In this document: piece by piece, positions 46,510-54,991 of the stretch
Numbering within the stretch: position 1 is the first letter of the stretch
Layout: the number at the start of each line of letters is the position of its first letter
Source of the DNA: Hyphomicrobiales bacterium
GTDB lineage: Bacteria > Pseudomonadota > Alphaproteobacteria > Rhizobiales > Rhizobiaceae
Length of the DNA: 64,000 bases
Reading direction: 5' to 3'
Assembly (NCBI GenBank): GCA_900469445.1
Contig: UBXM01000006.1
Span: 496,001 to 560,000 of the forward strand
Position numbers and translations under genes: made by a program
Notes under the pieces: model-generated
The model's input: only the letters and a program-made list of their open reading frames with translations
The model's database searches: none
What the model was told of the DNA's origin: nothing

Positions 46510-47385
46510 TTAAAGTGCAGCATCCGCCTCGCTGAAGGCCATTGCCTGGGCGCGTCGGACGCCGTGAAGCAGCATGTCGAAATGATCGTGATCGGCGGCG
46601 ACAATCAGGTCGACCGCGATCGCCGGATTGGCGCGCGCGATCAGCTCCGCAGCTTCCGTAATATTATCGACCATGGCGCGACGAGACAGATGATCCTGTC
46701 GTCCAGCTGGCAAGGCATGCGTCGCATATTGCTCGTCTTTTCCGACGGTGATGACAAGGCGCTCGGCCGCGCTCGTGGTGGCATTGCTGCGCATGCGGCG
46801 CATCATCAGGGCGTCACTGAACCAAAGTGATGGGCTTGCCGCCCAGTATCGCTGGAAATGGCCCGGACAGTGTAACAGCGTATTGATGGTGAAGAGCCCG
46901 CCATAGGAGAACCCGAACAGTGTATTCCGGGCAGGATCGAGCGGATAATGTGCGGAAAGGGCAGGGCGCAGCTCTTCGACGATAAAATGCAGGAAGCCCT
47001 CAGCACCACCGAAAACACTGGAAACGATGTCGCCGGTGTCGTGATCGGGCTGAGGCGTATAATTTCGCGATCGCGCTGGCGCATCGAAGGGGGCGCCGCC
47101 CGGAAAGCCGATCGCGACTGTAAGACCGGTAGCGCCATCTGCAGATGTGTTTGATGCCGGAAATAGCCCGCCTGCTGGTTTGCTGAAAACGAGCGGAAAG
47201 CTCGCATCTCCATCAAGCATCCAAAGCGTGGGATAACCGGCTTTCGGAGGTGGGCCAGACGGCGATCGGACCAGAATCCGGTAATTTTCACCGGTGTGTC
47301 GCGAATTTATTTCGAAAGTTTGCGCCGCGGGCAGTTGAACCGGCTGCCACTCGCTCATGCCTTGCATCATAGCGGTCAATTTCAT
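46510..47385 (-). CDS. Siderophore esterase-like alpha/beta hydrolase (Fes/IroE/BesA type)
   Basis: This 291-residue hydrolase of the esterase-D-like family has TLWMLDGDASFP, FGFSYGGLFTINTLL with the nucleophilic serine (GFSYGG), YWAASPSLWFSD and DHDHFDMLLHGV with the likely catalytic histidine. These features are the pattern of enzymes that hydrolyse ester-linked siderophores such as trilactones after uptake, releasing iron. The context of receptor and transporter supports that role. There is no obvious signal peptide, suggesting cytoplasmic action. The start at 47385 is a choice among several ATG codons, none with a strong ribosome site. Confidence 0.82.
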   Translation of the reverse strand: MKLTAMMQGMSEWQPVQLPAAQTFEINSRHTGENYRILVRSPSGPPPKAGYPTLWMLDGDASFPLVFSKPAGGLFPASNTSADGATGLTVAIGFPGGAPFDAPARSRNYTPQPDHDTGDIVSSVFGGAEGFLHFIVEELRPALSAHYPLDPARNTLFGFSYGGLFTINTLLHCPGHFQRYWAASPSLWFSDALMMRRMRSNATTSAAERLVITVGKDEQYATHALPAGRQDHLSRRAMVDNITEAAELIARANPAIAVDLIVAADHDHFDMLLHGVRRAQAMAFSEADAAL

Positions 47386-47724
47386 CCGATAGGGCGTTGT
47401 AGTCCGAGCTTGGCCGGAGACGATCAATCCAAGAGGGATTTGGGGGAAAGCTATCAGAGATCAGTGGGTTATGGTACCTGTCTATTGATGCACCGGCAGC
47501 GTTTCTTCGGCGAAATTCTGGAAGCCGGGCCTTCAGGCGACAATCCCACGCTGGCGATCGGTCGCGTCGTGATCAATTTGGATCGAGTTTCTCGCCCAGA
47601 CACCGAATTTGCTGATGGATGCCGAATTTTTCAATCCGGCAGGAAGTTATGATATGAGCTAGTGTTTACGAAGTGATCTTTAATAAACTCAAAGTAATTA
47701 CCGGTCCACGCTGGAGGACCTTGG
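47386..47724. other. Intergenic region between divergent genes
   Basis: About 340 bases between the esterase gene and the GGDEF-EAL gene, which point away from each other. It must contain their promoters. I see no convincing repeat, RNA gene or protein-coding frame. Confidence 0.3.
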
Positions 47725-49914
47725 ATGCCCAAATCATCGTCAAATATAGCGCGCCAGACAGCGACCGACATCGAGCGAGCAGGGTCTGGCGAGCCGGCCA
47801 GTTCGGCCAATGCCCTTTCAAGCCAACCAAACCTTCATGCAATCACGCAACGATATGCGTGGCTCGAGGCCATGATCAATCATGTCCCAGACTACATATA
47901 CGCCAAGGATCGGGACGGGCGCTTCATTTTTGCCAACACTGCCGTGGTCGAGATCAATGGTTTCGATAGTCTGGATACGATGCTGGGCCTTTCCGACGCC
48001 GATATTCACGGCGCCGATCTCTCCAGAGAGATCGGTGAAGTGGAACGGCAGGTGATGGAGACCGGCAATGCCGATCTCGGATTTGAAGAACCTGCCATGC
48101 GCGGCGGGCCTGACCGCTGGCTGATGATGTCCCGCGTTCCTCTTCGTGACGATTACGGCCAGATAATCGGCGTTGTGGGGGCCTCAAGAGACATATCCGA
48201 TCAGAAAGCGTCTGAGCGGATGACGCGTGCGCAAACCTTGATCCTTGAGAGGATATTGGAGAAAACACCGACATCCCTTTTGATGAGCGAGTTGCAGCCG
48301 ATCTTGCAATCGCTATCCAAGAGTATCGACGTTGCAGTTTATCGCGCAGTTGGAAACGGCACCGCCTTTGCCGTCGACAAGCGAAGCAACTCCTTTTGGG
48401 CAGATCCCGAGAATGAGTTGCCGACGACATCTACCGAACAGCTTTTATCCGCGTTTGAGCAAGCTGCTGGAGATGGCGAGACATTCGTTGCGCAGATCCG
48501 CTCCGCCGACGATCGCTTTCACGGAGCTATCGCCATCAGGCGCGGCCGGCATCGATGGGATGCTGCGATATTGGAATTTTGCCGCGGCATCGCACGTCTC
48601 GTTGGACTTTCCATCGACCGGGAAATGGCGGAACAGGAGGTTCAGCGACTGGCCAATACCGACCATCTGACGGGTCTCCCAAATCGTGTGGCGCTTGACC
48701 GACGGCTCGCCGAAATGATGTCGGATGGCTATCCATCCAGGGAATTCAGCTTGGGTTTCATAGACCTCGATAACTTCAAGCTGATCAACGACAGTCTTGG
48801 CCACGGTGCCGGCGACGCGCTCCTGAAGGCCATTGCCCAGCGGCTGATCATAGCCGTCGGCGCTGGTGGCTATGTCGCGCGCCTCGGAGGTGACGAGTTT
48901 GTCGTCGTCAATTCCGGATGCCTGGATTTCAAAGCACATATGCAGGATTTGTGTCGTGAACTCGGCCGGCCGATACGTATCGGTGGAACGGATTTTCATG
49001 TCACATGCAGTGTTGGTTTCGCTCGATATCCCCAGGATGGGACGAGAGCAGACGAGCTGTTCGCCAAGGCCGACATGGCCATGTATCGGGCCAAGGAAGC
49101 CGGCCGAAATGGCATTAAGGCCTTCTCGCAGGATATGGCTGAGTCCGTCCGCCAGAAGCTTCAACGATCCGAAGAGTTGCGAAGAGCAATCGTCGCGGAT
49201 CAGTTCATCCTGCATTACCAACCGCAATACGATATTTCATCGGCTAAGATCACCGGCGCGGAAGCACTCGTGCGCTGGCGCCACCCGGAATACGGTCTTC
49301 TTGCACCCTTGGAATTCATACCATTGGCTGAAGAGACCGGCCTCATCGTCGAATTGGGTGACCTCATCCTCAAGAAGGCCATCAGTCAGGCCAAGCAGTG
49401 GCAGGATCAAGGGTTTATACGCTTCCGAATGGGGGTGAATTTGTCGGCGAGACAGTTTGAAGCTTCCGATCTCGTTCCCAAAGTGGCGGCCTTCCTTGCG
49501 CAAGCAAATCTTGACCCGAGATGGCTGGAAGTCGAAATCACCGAAAGCACGATCATGCGGGACAACGATAATTCGATTTCGCAGATGAGAGAACTCGCAT
49601 CGCTCGGAATTTCGGTGGCGCTTGACGACTTCGGCACGGGTTATTCCAGCTTGAGCAATCTCAAGCGGTTTCCCATCAGCCGGATCAAGATTGATCGAGC
49701 CTTCATTACCGATCTGCCCAGTGACACCGACAGCGCGGCCATCACCTCGGCGATCATATCGATGTCGCGGCAATTGGGGCTGCAGACGATAGGCGAAGGC
49801 GTAGAGAATGAGGCGCAGGCAGCATTCCTGGCGGCTGCCGGCTGTAACGAAGCGCAAGGCTTCCTTTACGGCAAGCCGGTGCCGGCAGAGGCTTTCACGG
49901 CGCACCTGCGTTAG
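47725..49914 (+). CDS. PAS-GGDEF-EAL cyclic-di-GMP synthase/phosphodiesterase
   Basis: This 729-residue cytoplasmic protein has a PAS domain (about 40-170; YIYAKDRDGRFIFANTAVVE, ending in VGASRDISDQKASE), a GAF-like region (about 175-305), a GGDEF domain (about 310-470) with intact ARLGGDEFVVV active site, and an EAL domain (about 475-729) with EALVRWRHPEYG, VEITESTIMRD, DDFGTGYSSL and KIDRAFI. Both catalytic motifs are conserved, so it could make or degrade cyclic-di-GMP depending on the PAS/GAF signal. GAGGA precedes the ATG. It might adjust polysaccharide production or motility; that is an inference from general knowledge of the second messenger. Confidence 0.93.
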   Translation: MPKSSSNIARQTATDIERAGSGEPASSANALSSQPNLHAITQRYAWLEAMINHVPDYIYAKDRDGRFIFANTAVVEINGFDSLDTMLGLSDADIHGADLSREIGEVERQVMETGNADLGFEEPAMRGGPDRWLMMSRVPLRDDYGQIIGVVGASRDISDQKASERMTRAQTLILERILEKTPTSLLMSELQPILQSLSKSIDVAVYRAVGNGTAFAVDKRSNSFWADPENELPTTSTEQLLSAFEQAAGDGETFVAQIRSADDRFHGAIAIRRGRHRWDAAILEFCRGIARLVGLSIDREMAEQEVQRLANTDHLTGLPNRVALDRRLAEMMSDGYPSREFSLGFIDLDNFKLINDSLGHGAGDALLKAIAQRLIIAVGAGGYVARLGGDEFVVVNSGCLDFKAHMQDLCRELGRPIRIGGTDFHVTCSVGFARYPQDGTRADELFAKADMAMYRAKEAGRNGIKAFSQDMAESVRQKLQRSEELRRAIVADQFILHYQPQYDISSAKITGAEALVRWRHPEYGLLAPLEFIPLAEETGLIVELGDLILKKAISQAKQWQDQGFIRFRMGVNLSARQFEASDLVPKVAAFLAQANLDPRWLEVEITESTIMRDNDNSISQMRELASLGISVALDDFGTGYSSLSNLKRFPISRIKIDRAFITDLPSDTDSAAITSAIISMSRQLGLQTIGEGVENEAQAAFLAAAGCNEAQGFLYGKPVPAEAFTAHLR

Positions 49915-50032
49915 TGCCCAAATGGGCTGAAAGCTGCACACGAGCGAGGATGACGAGGGTGAGCCACCCTCCAGCAAACAAACATCTTTGCTTGCAGCAA
50001 CTGCGAACTCCTGCGATAGCTATGCGATCAAC

Positions 50033-50043
50033 ATGCCTGACAG
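50033..50043. promoter_or_regulatory. Candidate GntR operator upstream of the regulator gene
   Basis: ATGCCTGACAG differs at two positions from the TTGTCTGACAG site found at 51243-51253. It lies 21 bases before the start of the GntR-family gene, a suitable position for autoregulation. Support is weaker than for the other sites of this set. Confidence 0.4.
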
Positions 50044-50064
50044 GTTGGCAATAGCGAGGCGACA

Positions 50065-50820
50065 TTGGAAGACATCACCGCCATAGCCAGATGGGATACA
50101 TCCCATGCATCAAGGATCAGCGCGGATCTTCGCAATCAGCTGACGAGTGGCGTATTTCAGGCCGGAGACCGGCTGCCTAGCGAAAATGCGCTGGCCAAGC
50201 AGTACTCGGTAAGCCGAACAGTCGTGCGCGAGGCGATTGCCATCCTGCGCGCGGACGGACTTGTTCAGGCCCGCAAGGGCGCCGGGGTTTTTGCACTCGA
50301 AGCAAAACGCGAAGAGGAGCGTCCCTTCAAAGACCTCAAGACGGAGCGCATTTCCTCCGTGATCGAGTTGCTCGAGCTAAGAACCGTGTTTGAAGTCGAG
50401 GCCGCCGCTCTTGCGGCAGCTCGGCGCTCGGCTGCCCAGATCGAGGCAATCCTGGAGGCGCATGGCGAGGTCAAAAACTGTCTTGCAAACGGAGCGCCGA
50501 CCCGGGATGCGGATTTCGGTCTGCATCTGGCCATTGCTCAGGCCACGCAGAACCGGCGTTTTCCCGAATTTCTTCAGCTGATCCGTTCCGGCATCATTCC
50601 CCGCGGAGAGTTGCAGGGCGCAGCGCCGGGGCATCGGCCGAAGGATTATAACCTTCATCTGCAGGAGGAGCATGCGCGGATCGTGGACGCCATCATCGAA
50701 AGTGATGCCGAGGCCGCACGTGAGCATATGCGTGCGCATCTGCGTGGAAGCCTCGATCGCTACAAGGCCTTGCTTCGCTCCCGCACCTCCGCCATGGACG
50801 ATGCGGCGCCACCGAAATAG
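50065..50820 (+). CDS. FadR-subfamily GntR transcriptional regulator
   Basis: This 251-residue repressor-type protein has a winged helix (DLRNQLTSGVFQAGDRLPSE, LAKQYSVSRTVVREAIAILR, GLVQARKGAGVFAL) and an all-helical FCD effector domain (about 90-240; ISSVIELLELRTVFEVEAAA, DADFGLHLAIAQATQN, HLQEEHARIVDAI with metal-binding histidines). FCD proteins sense carboxylates such as sugar acids. The frame starts with TTG at 50065, five bases after GAGG, and no nearby ATG gives a complete helix-turn-helix. It stands at the head of the uronate-utilisation locus, whose promoters carry matching palindromes. Its ligand is probably a uronate breakdown product. Confidence 0.9.
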   Translation: MEDITAIARWDTSHASRISADLRNQLTSGVFQAGDRLPSENALAKQYSVSRTVVREAIAILRADGLVQARKGAGVFALEAKREEERPFKDLKTERISSVIELLELRTVFEVEAAALAAARRSAAQIEAILEAHGEVKNCLANGAPTRDADFGLHLAIAQATQNRRFPEFLQLIRSGIIPRGELQGAAPGHRPKDYNLHLQEEHARIVDAIIESDAEAAREHMRAHLRGSLDRYKALLRSRTSAMDDAAPPK

Positions 50821-50824
50821 GGTG

Positions 50825-50835
50825 TTGTCATACAG
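50825..50835. promoter_or_regulatory. Candidate GntR operator upstream of kdgF
   Basis: TTGTCATACAG fits the TNGTNNNAC core pattern of FadR-subfamily operators. It is identical over 14 bases (TGTTGTCATACAGA, 50823-50836) to a sequence upstream of kduI at 58736-58749. It lies 49 bases before the kdgF start codon. Confidence 0.65.
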
Positions 50836-50883
50836 AAGCTGAATCTTATATGATGAAATGCTTTTGTTGTCAGTGAGGTTTTT

Positions 50884-51198
50884 ATGTCTCTGCCCGTTTT
50901 TCCCGTCGTATCACCCGATGAAGGCGTTCAGCGCCAGATCCTTTCCGAAGCGCCCGAATTGATGGTTGTATCCTTCCGATTCGAAGCCGGCGCGCAGGGC
51001 AAGCTGCATAGCCATCCTCACGTTCAGTCCACCTATGTTGCCCGCGGACGTTTTCGCTTTTTCCGCGGTGACGAGGCTCATGAGCTTTCTGCCGGCGATA
51101 GCCTCGTCATTCCTGGCAATGTCGTGCACGGGTGCCAGTGCATCGAAGCCGGGGAGCTGATCGACTGCTTCACGCCCCGGCGCGACGACTTTCTCTGA
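50884..51198 (+). CDS. kdgF: KdgF-like cupin (unsaturated uronate linearisation)
   Basis: This is a 104-residue single-domain cupin. Metal-ligand positions are occupied: HSHPHVQ (H42, H44, Q48) and H82 in GNVVHGC. The C-terminal IDCFTPRRDDFL closely resembles the DVFSPPREDFL end of KdgF proteins. KdgF opens 4,5-unsaturated monouronates from pectin or alginate to the linear keto form, which KduI then isomerises. KduI is encoded at the other end of this locus, which strongly supports the assignment. GAGG precedes the ATG by seven bases. Another small sugar-binding cupin role is the main alternative. Confidence 0.82.
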   Translation: MSLPVFPVVSPDEGVQRQILSEAPELMVVSFRFEAGAQGKLHSHPHVQSTYVARGRFRFFRGDEAHELSAGDSLVIPGNVVHGCQCIEAGELIDCFTPRRDDFL

Positions 51199-51226
51199 TC
51201 TATGCTTGACAGCGTAAATAGCATGT

Positions 51227-51253
51227 GACAACTTTCCATAAGTTGTCTGACAG
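51227..51253. promoter_or_regulatory. Palindromic operator region upstream of the oligo-uronate ABC operon
   Basis: GACAACTT (51227-51234) and AAGTTGTC (51240-51247) form a perfect 8-base inverted repeat with a 5-base spacer. Overlapping its right end is TTGTCTGACAG (51243-51253), a FadR-type site related to those before kdgF and kduI. The cluster lies about 50 to 78 bases before the first permease gene, where a repressor could block transcription. Confidence 0.65.
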
Positions 51254-51304
51254 GATGGGAGCCCTGTCTTCGCCGATGATCGGTGGCTGACATACGGAGG
51301 AACC

Positions 51305-52327
51305 ATGTCGACAAGACGCCTGTCCATGCAGGGCGCTATCGGGCATATCGGGACCATACTGGTCACCTTGCTCGGCCTGCTCGTGCTTACCTTCATCATC
51401 GGCCGGATGATGCCTGCGGATCCCGTGCGTGCGATGGTCGGTGAAGACGCGACCCGCGAGACCTATGAACAGGTCTTTCGCTCGCTCGGCCTTGATCGTC
51501 CGCTTTGGGAGCAGTTTTTCTACTATCTCGGCGACGTGCTTACCGGTAATTTCGGCACGTCGATCCGCACCGGCCAGCCGGTGATCCAGGATATCCTGCA
51601 TGTCATGCCGGCGACGATCGAACTCGCCACGTTTGCGATCCTCATCGGTGCAGGCATCGGCGTGCCGATGGGCGTCATCGCGGCGGTCAACAAGGATCGT
51701 TGGCTCGACCATGTGGTGCGCGTGCTCAGCCTGTTCGGCCATTCCATGCCGATCTTCTGGACGGGCATGATCGCTCTCATCGTTCTTTATGCAAAGCTTG
51801 ATCTTGTAGGCGGCAGTGGCCGTATGGACCAGTTCTATATCGGCCTTGTTCCGGAAACGACCGGCTTTCTCCTGATCGACAGCCTTTTGGCGGGAGAGAT
51901 GGACGTATTCTGGTCGGCAGTGAACCATCTCATTCTGCCGGCCGCGCTGCTCGGTTATTCTTCGTCTGCCTATATCACGCGCATGACGCGCAGCTTCATG
52001 CTTGACCAGCTGGGGCAGGAATATATCACCACGGCCCGCGTGAAAGGGCTGTCTAACCGGCAGACCGTATGGCGCCATGCCTTCGGCAATATCCGCGTGC
52101 AGCTCGTCACCATCGTGGCGCTCGCCTACGGTTCGCTCCTGGAGGGCGCCGTGCTGATCGAGACGGTTTTTGCCTGGCCGGGCTTCGGGCAATACCTGAC
52201 GAGCAATCTGATCATCGGCGACATGAATGCCGTCATGACCTGCGTGTTGATCGTCGGTGTCATCTTCATCGCGCTCAACCTGCTCTCCGACGTACTTTAC
52301 CGTCTGTTCGATCCGAGGACCCGCTGA
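51305..52327 (+). CDS. ABC transporter permease (DppB/OppB-like)
   Basis: This 340-residue permease of the peptide/nickel/oligosaccharide importer family starts with a membrane helix (ILVTLLGLLVLTFIIGRMMP) followed by the conserved DPVRAMVGEDATRETYEQ region of DppB proteins. GTSIRTGQPV and the EAA loop YITTARVKGLSNRQTVWRHA are present. It overlaps the next gene in a TGATG. A GGAGGAACC site precedes the ATG. Relatives also carry oligosaccharides, and here an oligouronide is the likely substrate because of the neighbouring KdgF and KduI genes. Confidence 0.92.
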   Translation: MSTRRLSMQGAIGHIGTILVTLLGLLVLTFIIGRMMPADPVRAMVGEDATRETYEQVFRSLGLDRPLWEQFFYYLGDVLTGNFGTSIRTGQPVIQDILHVMPATIELATFAILIGAGIGVPMGVIAAVNKDRWLDHVVRVLSLFGHSMPIFWTGMIALIVLYAKLDLVGGSGRMDQFYIGLVPETTGFLLIDSLLAGEMDVFWSAVNHLILPAALLGYSSSAYITRMTRSFMLDQLGQEYITTARVKGLSNRQTVWRHAFGNIRVQLVTIVALAYGSLLEGAVLIETVFAWPGFGQYLTSNLIIGDMNAVMTCVLIVGVIFIALNLLSDVLYRLFDPRTR

Positions 52328-53214
52328 TGTCAGTCACAACCGCTTCCAGGCTGCGCGTGCCGGCGTCTGTCTACGCTCTGCGCAACATCGTTCTCTTCCT
52401 GATGAAAAGCCCGACCTCGCTTTTCGGCCTTGCAGTGCTGGCGCTGCTTATCCTTGTCGCCATATTCGCGCCGCTGATCGCGACGCATGATCCCTATGCG
52501 CAGGATCTTGCCAACACGCTTCAGGCCCCCGGCAACGGGCACATGTTCGGGACCGACGAACTCGGCCGCGACATCTTCAGTCGCCTCGTCTGGGGATCGC
52601 GCATCACGCTCACGATCATCTTCCTCGTGTCGATCGTCGTTGGGCCGATCGGGCTCGCCGTCGGCGCGGCCTCGGGTTATCTGGGTGGTCGCTTTGATAC
52701 GGTGATGATGCGTATCACCGACATTTTCCTGTCCTTTCCGAGCCTGATCCTGTCGCTCGCCTTCGTGGCTGCACTCGGCCCAAGCCTCAACAATGCGATC
52801 ATCGCCATCGCGTTGACGTCATGGCCGCCGATTGCCCGCCTTGCGCGCGCCGAAGCAATGACCTTCCGCAATGCGGACTATATTGCCGCCGCACGCCTTC
52901 AGGGCGCTTCGCCGACCCGCATCATCGTCAAGTCGATCGTGCCCATGTGTCTGCCGTCGGTCCTGATCCGGCTGACGCTCAACATGGCGACCGTCATTCT
53001 GACGGCGGCCGGCCTTGGCTTTCTCGGACTTGGCGCCCAGCCGCCGCTGCCTGAATGGGGGGCGATGATTGCCACGGGACGTCGCTACATGCTCGACAGC
53101 TGGTGGCTCGTCACTTTCCCGGGTGTCGCCATCCTGTGCGTCAGCCTTGCCTTCAACCTACTTGGCGATGGATTGCGCGATGCGCTCGATCCGAAGCAGA
53201 TGAACCGGAGGTAG
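52327..53214 (+). CDS. ABC transporter permease (DppC/OppC-like)
   Basis: This 295-residue second permease has the N-terminal helix (LFGLAVLALLILVAIFAPLI), then the diagnostic HDPYAQDLANTLQAP and GHMFGTDELGRDIFSRLVWG of the DppC family. The EAA loop is YIAAARLQGASPTRIIVKSI, and FLGLGAQPPLPEWGAMIATG follows. The start at 52327 overlaps the preceding stop, a normal coupling in these operons. It forms the channel with the DppB-like protein. Confidence 0.93.
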   Translation: MSVTTASRLRVPASVYALRNIVLFLMKSPTSLFGLAVLALLILVAIFAPLIATHDPYAQDLANTLQAPGNGHMFGTDELGRDIFSRLVWGSRITLTIIFLVSIVVGPIGLAVGAASGYLGGRFDTVMMRITDIFLSFPSLILSLAFVAALGPSLNNAIIAIALTSWPPIARLARAEAMTFRNADYIAAARLQGASPTRIIVKSIVPMCLPSVLIRLTLNMATVILTAAGLGFLGLGAQPPLPEWGAMIATGRRYMLDSWWLVTFPGVAILCVSLAFNLLGDGLRDALDPKQMNRR

Positions 53215-53217
53215 GCC

Positions 53218-54057
53218 ATGACCAGTTCCATCCTCGAAGTAGAAAACCTTCACATCCGTTATGGAGGGGCAGCAACAGATGCTGTGCGCGGCGTGTCCTT
53301 CACCCTCGGGCGCGAGCGGCTTGGCATCGTCGGCGAAAGCGGCTCGGGAAAATCCACTGTGGGCCGAGGGCTGTTGCGATTGCTGCCATCGGCCAAGATC
53401 ACCGCGGACAAGCTGCGGTTCGAGGATGTCGACCTGCTGTCGCTGAGCGAAGACCAGATGCTCGGCGTGCGCGGACGGCGCATGTCGATGATCCTGCAGG
53501 ATCCGAAATTTTCGCTCAATCCGATCCGCAAGGTGGGTGATCAGGTGGCTGAAACCTATCTCCGCCACTTCAAATGCAGCAGGCAGGACGCTCGTGAAAA
53601 GGCGGTCGCCATGCTGGAGGCGGTGAAGATCCGCGACCCGGAACGGGTGTGTGAACAATATCCGCATGAGATTTCGGGCGGCATGGGCCAGCGCGTGATG
53701 ATCGCGATGATGCTGCTCGCCGATCCGGATGTGGTCATTGCCGACGAACCCACCTCGGCACTGGATGTCACGGTGCGGCTTCAGGTGCTGAACATTCTCG
53801 ACAGCCTCGTGCGCGATCGCGGGATCGGTCTGATCATGATCAGCCACGACCTCAATCTGGTCCGCAATTTCTGCGACCGCGTGTTGATCATGTATGCGGG
53901 CCGCGTGGTGGAGACACTTGCCGCCCGCGATCTCGACAAGGCGCAGCACCCCTATACGCGGGGCCTTCTCGCGGCCCAGCCGCGCATAGGCGGCACACGT
54001 GCGCCGCTGGCGGTTCTCGACCGCCGCCCGGAATGGCTGGAGGAGGTTTCACGATGA
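53218..54057 (+). CDS. ABC transporter ATP-binding protein (DppD/OppD-like)
   Basis: This 279-residue ATPase contains Walker A GESGSGKSTVGRG, the Q-loop region MSMILQDPKFSLNPIRKVG, signature EISGGMGQRVMIAMM, Walker B DVVIADEPTSALDVTV and switch histidine MISHDLNLVRNF. It is shorter than usual DppD proteins (about 320-330) and ends soon after HPYTRGLLAAQPRI, so the C-terminal iron-sulfur or oligopeptide extension is mostly missing. It begins three bases after the previous stop and overlaps the second ATPase gene by four bases. Confidence 0.93.
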   Translation: MTSSILEVENLHIRYGGAATDAVRGVSFTLGRERLGIVGESGSGKSTVGRGLLRLLPSAKITADKLRFEDVDLLSLSEDQMLGVRGRRMSMILQDPKFSLNPIRKVGDQVAETYLRHFKCSRQDAREKAVAMLEAVKIRDPERVCEQYPHEISGGMGQRVMIAMMLLADPDVVIADEPTSALDVTVRLQVLNILDSLVRDRGIGLIMISHDLNLVRNFCDRVLIMYAGRVVETLAARDLDKAQHPYTRGLLAAQPRIGGTRAPLAVLDRRPEWLEEVSR

Positions 54058-54815
54058 CGGTATCAGTCGAGGCGCGCAATCTTTCCATCACCTTCGGCGA
54101 TGGCCCGAATGCGCTCAAGGTTCTGCCCGATGTCTCCTTCTCGGTCGAGCCGGGAGAGTGTTTCGGACTGGTCGGCGAAAGCGGATCGGGGAAATCCACG
54201 GTACTGCGCTGCATCTCCATGTTGACGGATTTCTGGAAGGGAGAGGTCCTGATCAACGGTCAGTCGGTGCGCGACATGCCTCTGATCGAACGCTGCCGCA
54301 CCCTGCAGATGGTTTTCCAGGATCCTTACGGTTCGCTGCATCCGCGCCAATCGGTGCGTACCGTGCTGTCAGAGCCGCTGAGAATCCATAAACTCGGAAA
54401 CCACGAGGACAGGATGCGCAAAGTGCTGTCCGATGTCGGCCTGCCGATTTCTTTCCTCGATCGTTTTCCGCATCAGCTTTCCGGTGGACAGCGCCAGCGT
54501 GTGGCAATTGCAAGGGCGCTGATCCTCGAACCGTCGCTATTGCTTCTCGATGAGCCGACATCTGCTCTGGATGTCTCCGTTCAGGCGGAAATCCTCAACC
54601 TCTTGCAGCGGCTGCGCGAGGAGCATGGCTTCACCTATATCATGGTGACGCATGACCTGGCGGTCGTCGATCACATGTGCGACCGGTTCGCGGTGATGCT
54701 GCGCGGGGAGATCACCGAGATATTGCCGCGCGAGGCGATACCCGGTTGTCAGGCAACCCATCCCTATTCCCGCCAGCTGATCGGCGCTTCTCTGGAATAT
54801 GAAGGGCATGTTTGA
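54054..54815 (+). CDS. ABC transporter ATP-binding protein (DppF/OppF-like)
   Basis: This 253-residue ATPase is the partner of the preceding one. Walker A is GESGSGKSTVLRC, the Q-loop QMVFQDPYGSLHPRQSV, signature QLSGGQRQRVAIARAL, Walker B LLLLDEPTSALDVSV and switch histidine MVTHDLAVVDHM. Its ATG at 54054 is preceded by an excellent ribosome site (AGGAGG, seven bases) and overlaps the upstream stop. It ends the plus-strand transport operon; a clear terminator follows within 35 bases. Confidence 0.94.
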   Translation: MTVSVEARNLSITFGDGPNALKVLPDVSFSVEPGECFGLVGESGSGKSTVLRCISMLTDFWKGEVLINGQSVRDMPLIERCRTLQMVFQDPYGSLHPRQSVRTVLSEPLRIHKLGNHEDRMRKVLSDVGLPISFLDRFPHQLSGGQRQRVAIARALILEPSLLLLDEPTSALDVSVQAEILNLLQRLREEHGFTYIMVTHDLAVVDHMCDRFAVMLRGEITEILPREAIPGCQATHPYSRQLIGASLEYEGHV

Positions 54816-54846
54816 CGCGTGCTTTGGCTAAAAGAACTCCTCCCTG

Positions 54847-54874
54847 GCCCGGCCTTAGTGCCGGGCTCTTTTTT
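54847..54874 (+). terminator. Intrinsic terminator of the Dpp-like operon
   Basis: GCCCGG (54847-54852) and CCGGGC (54861-54866) form a GC-rich stem with an 8-base loop, directly followed by TCTTTTTT (54867-54874). This is the classical Rho-independent form and lies 32 bases after the final ATPase gene. Confidence 0.9.
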
Positions 54875-54940
54875 GCCGAGGAAGAGGATGGGACGAAGGC
54901 TTTGCTCGGTTGCTCTGTCGGAAAGCGGAGGCAACGCCAA

Positions 54941-54966
54941 AGAGGCGCATGTTGCCATGCGCCTCT
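54941..54966 (-). terminator. Terminator hairpin of the binding-protein operon
   Basis: AGAGGCGCATG (54941-54951) pairs perfectly with CATGCGCCTCT (54956-54966) around a 4-base loop. It starts 25 bases after the stop of the minus-strand binding-protein gene, and read on that strand is followed by TTTGG, a short U-rich tail. Confidence 0.75.
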
Positions 54967-54991
54967 CTATCGAAACAGCCGTCTGGAGAGG

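Noticed and set aside
49916..49927. Small repeat GCCCAAATGGGC after the GGDEF-EAL gene as a terminator
   Set aside because: The stem is only four or five pairs and has no U-run, so it is not distinguishable from chance.
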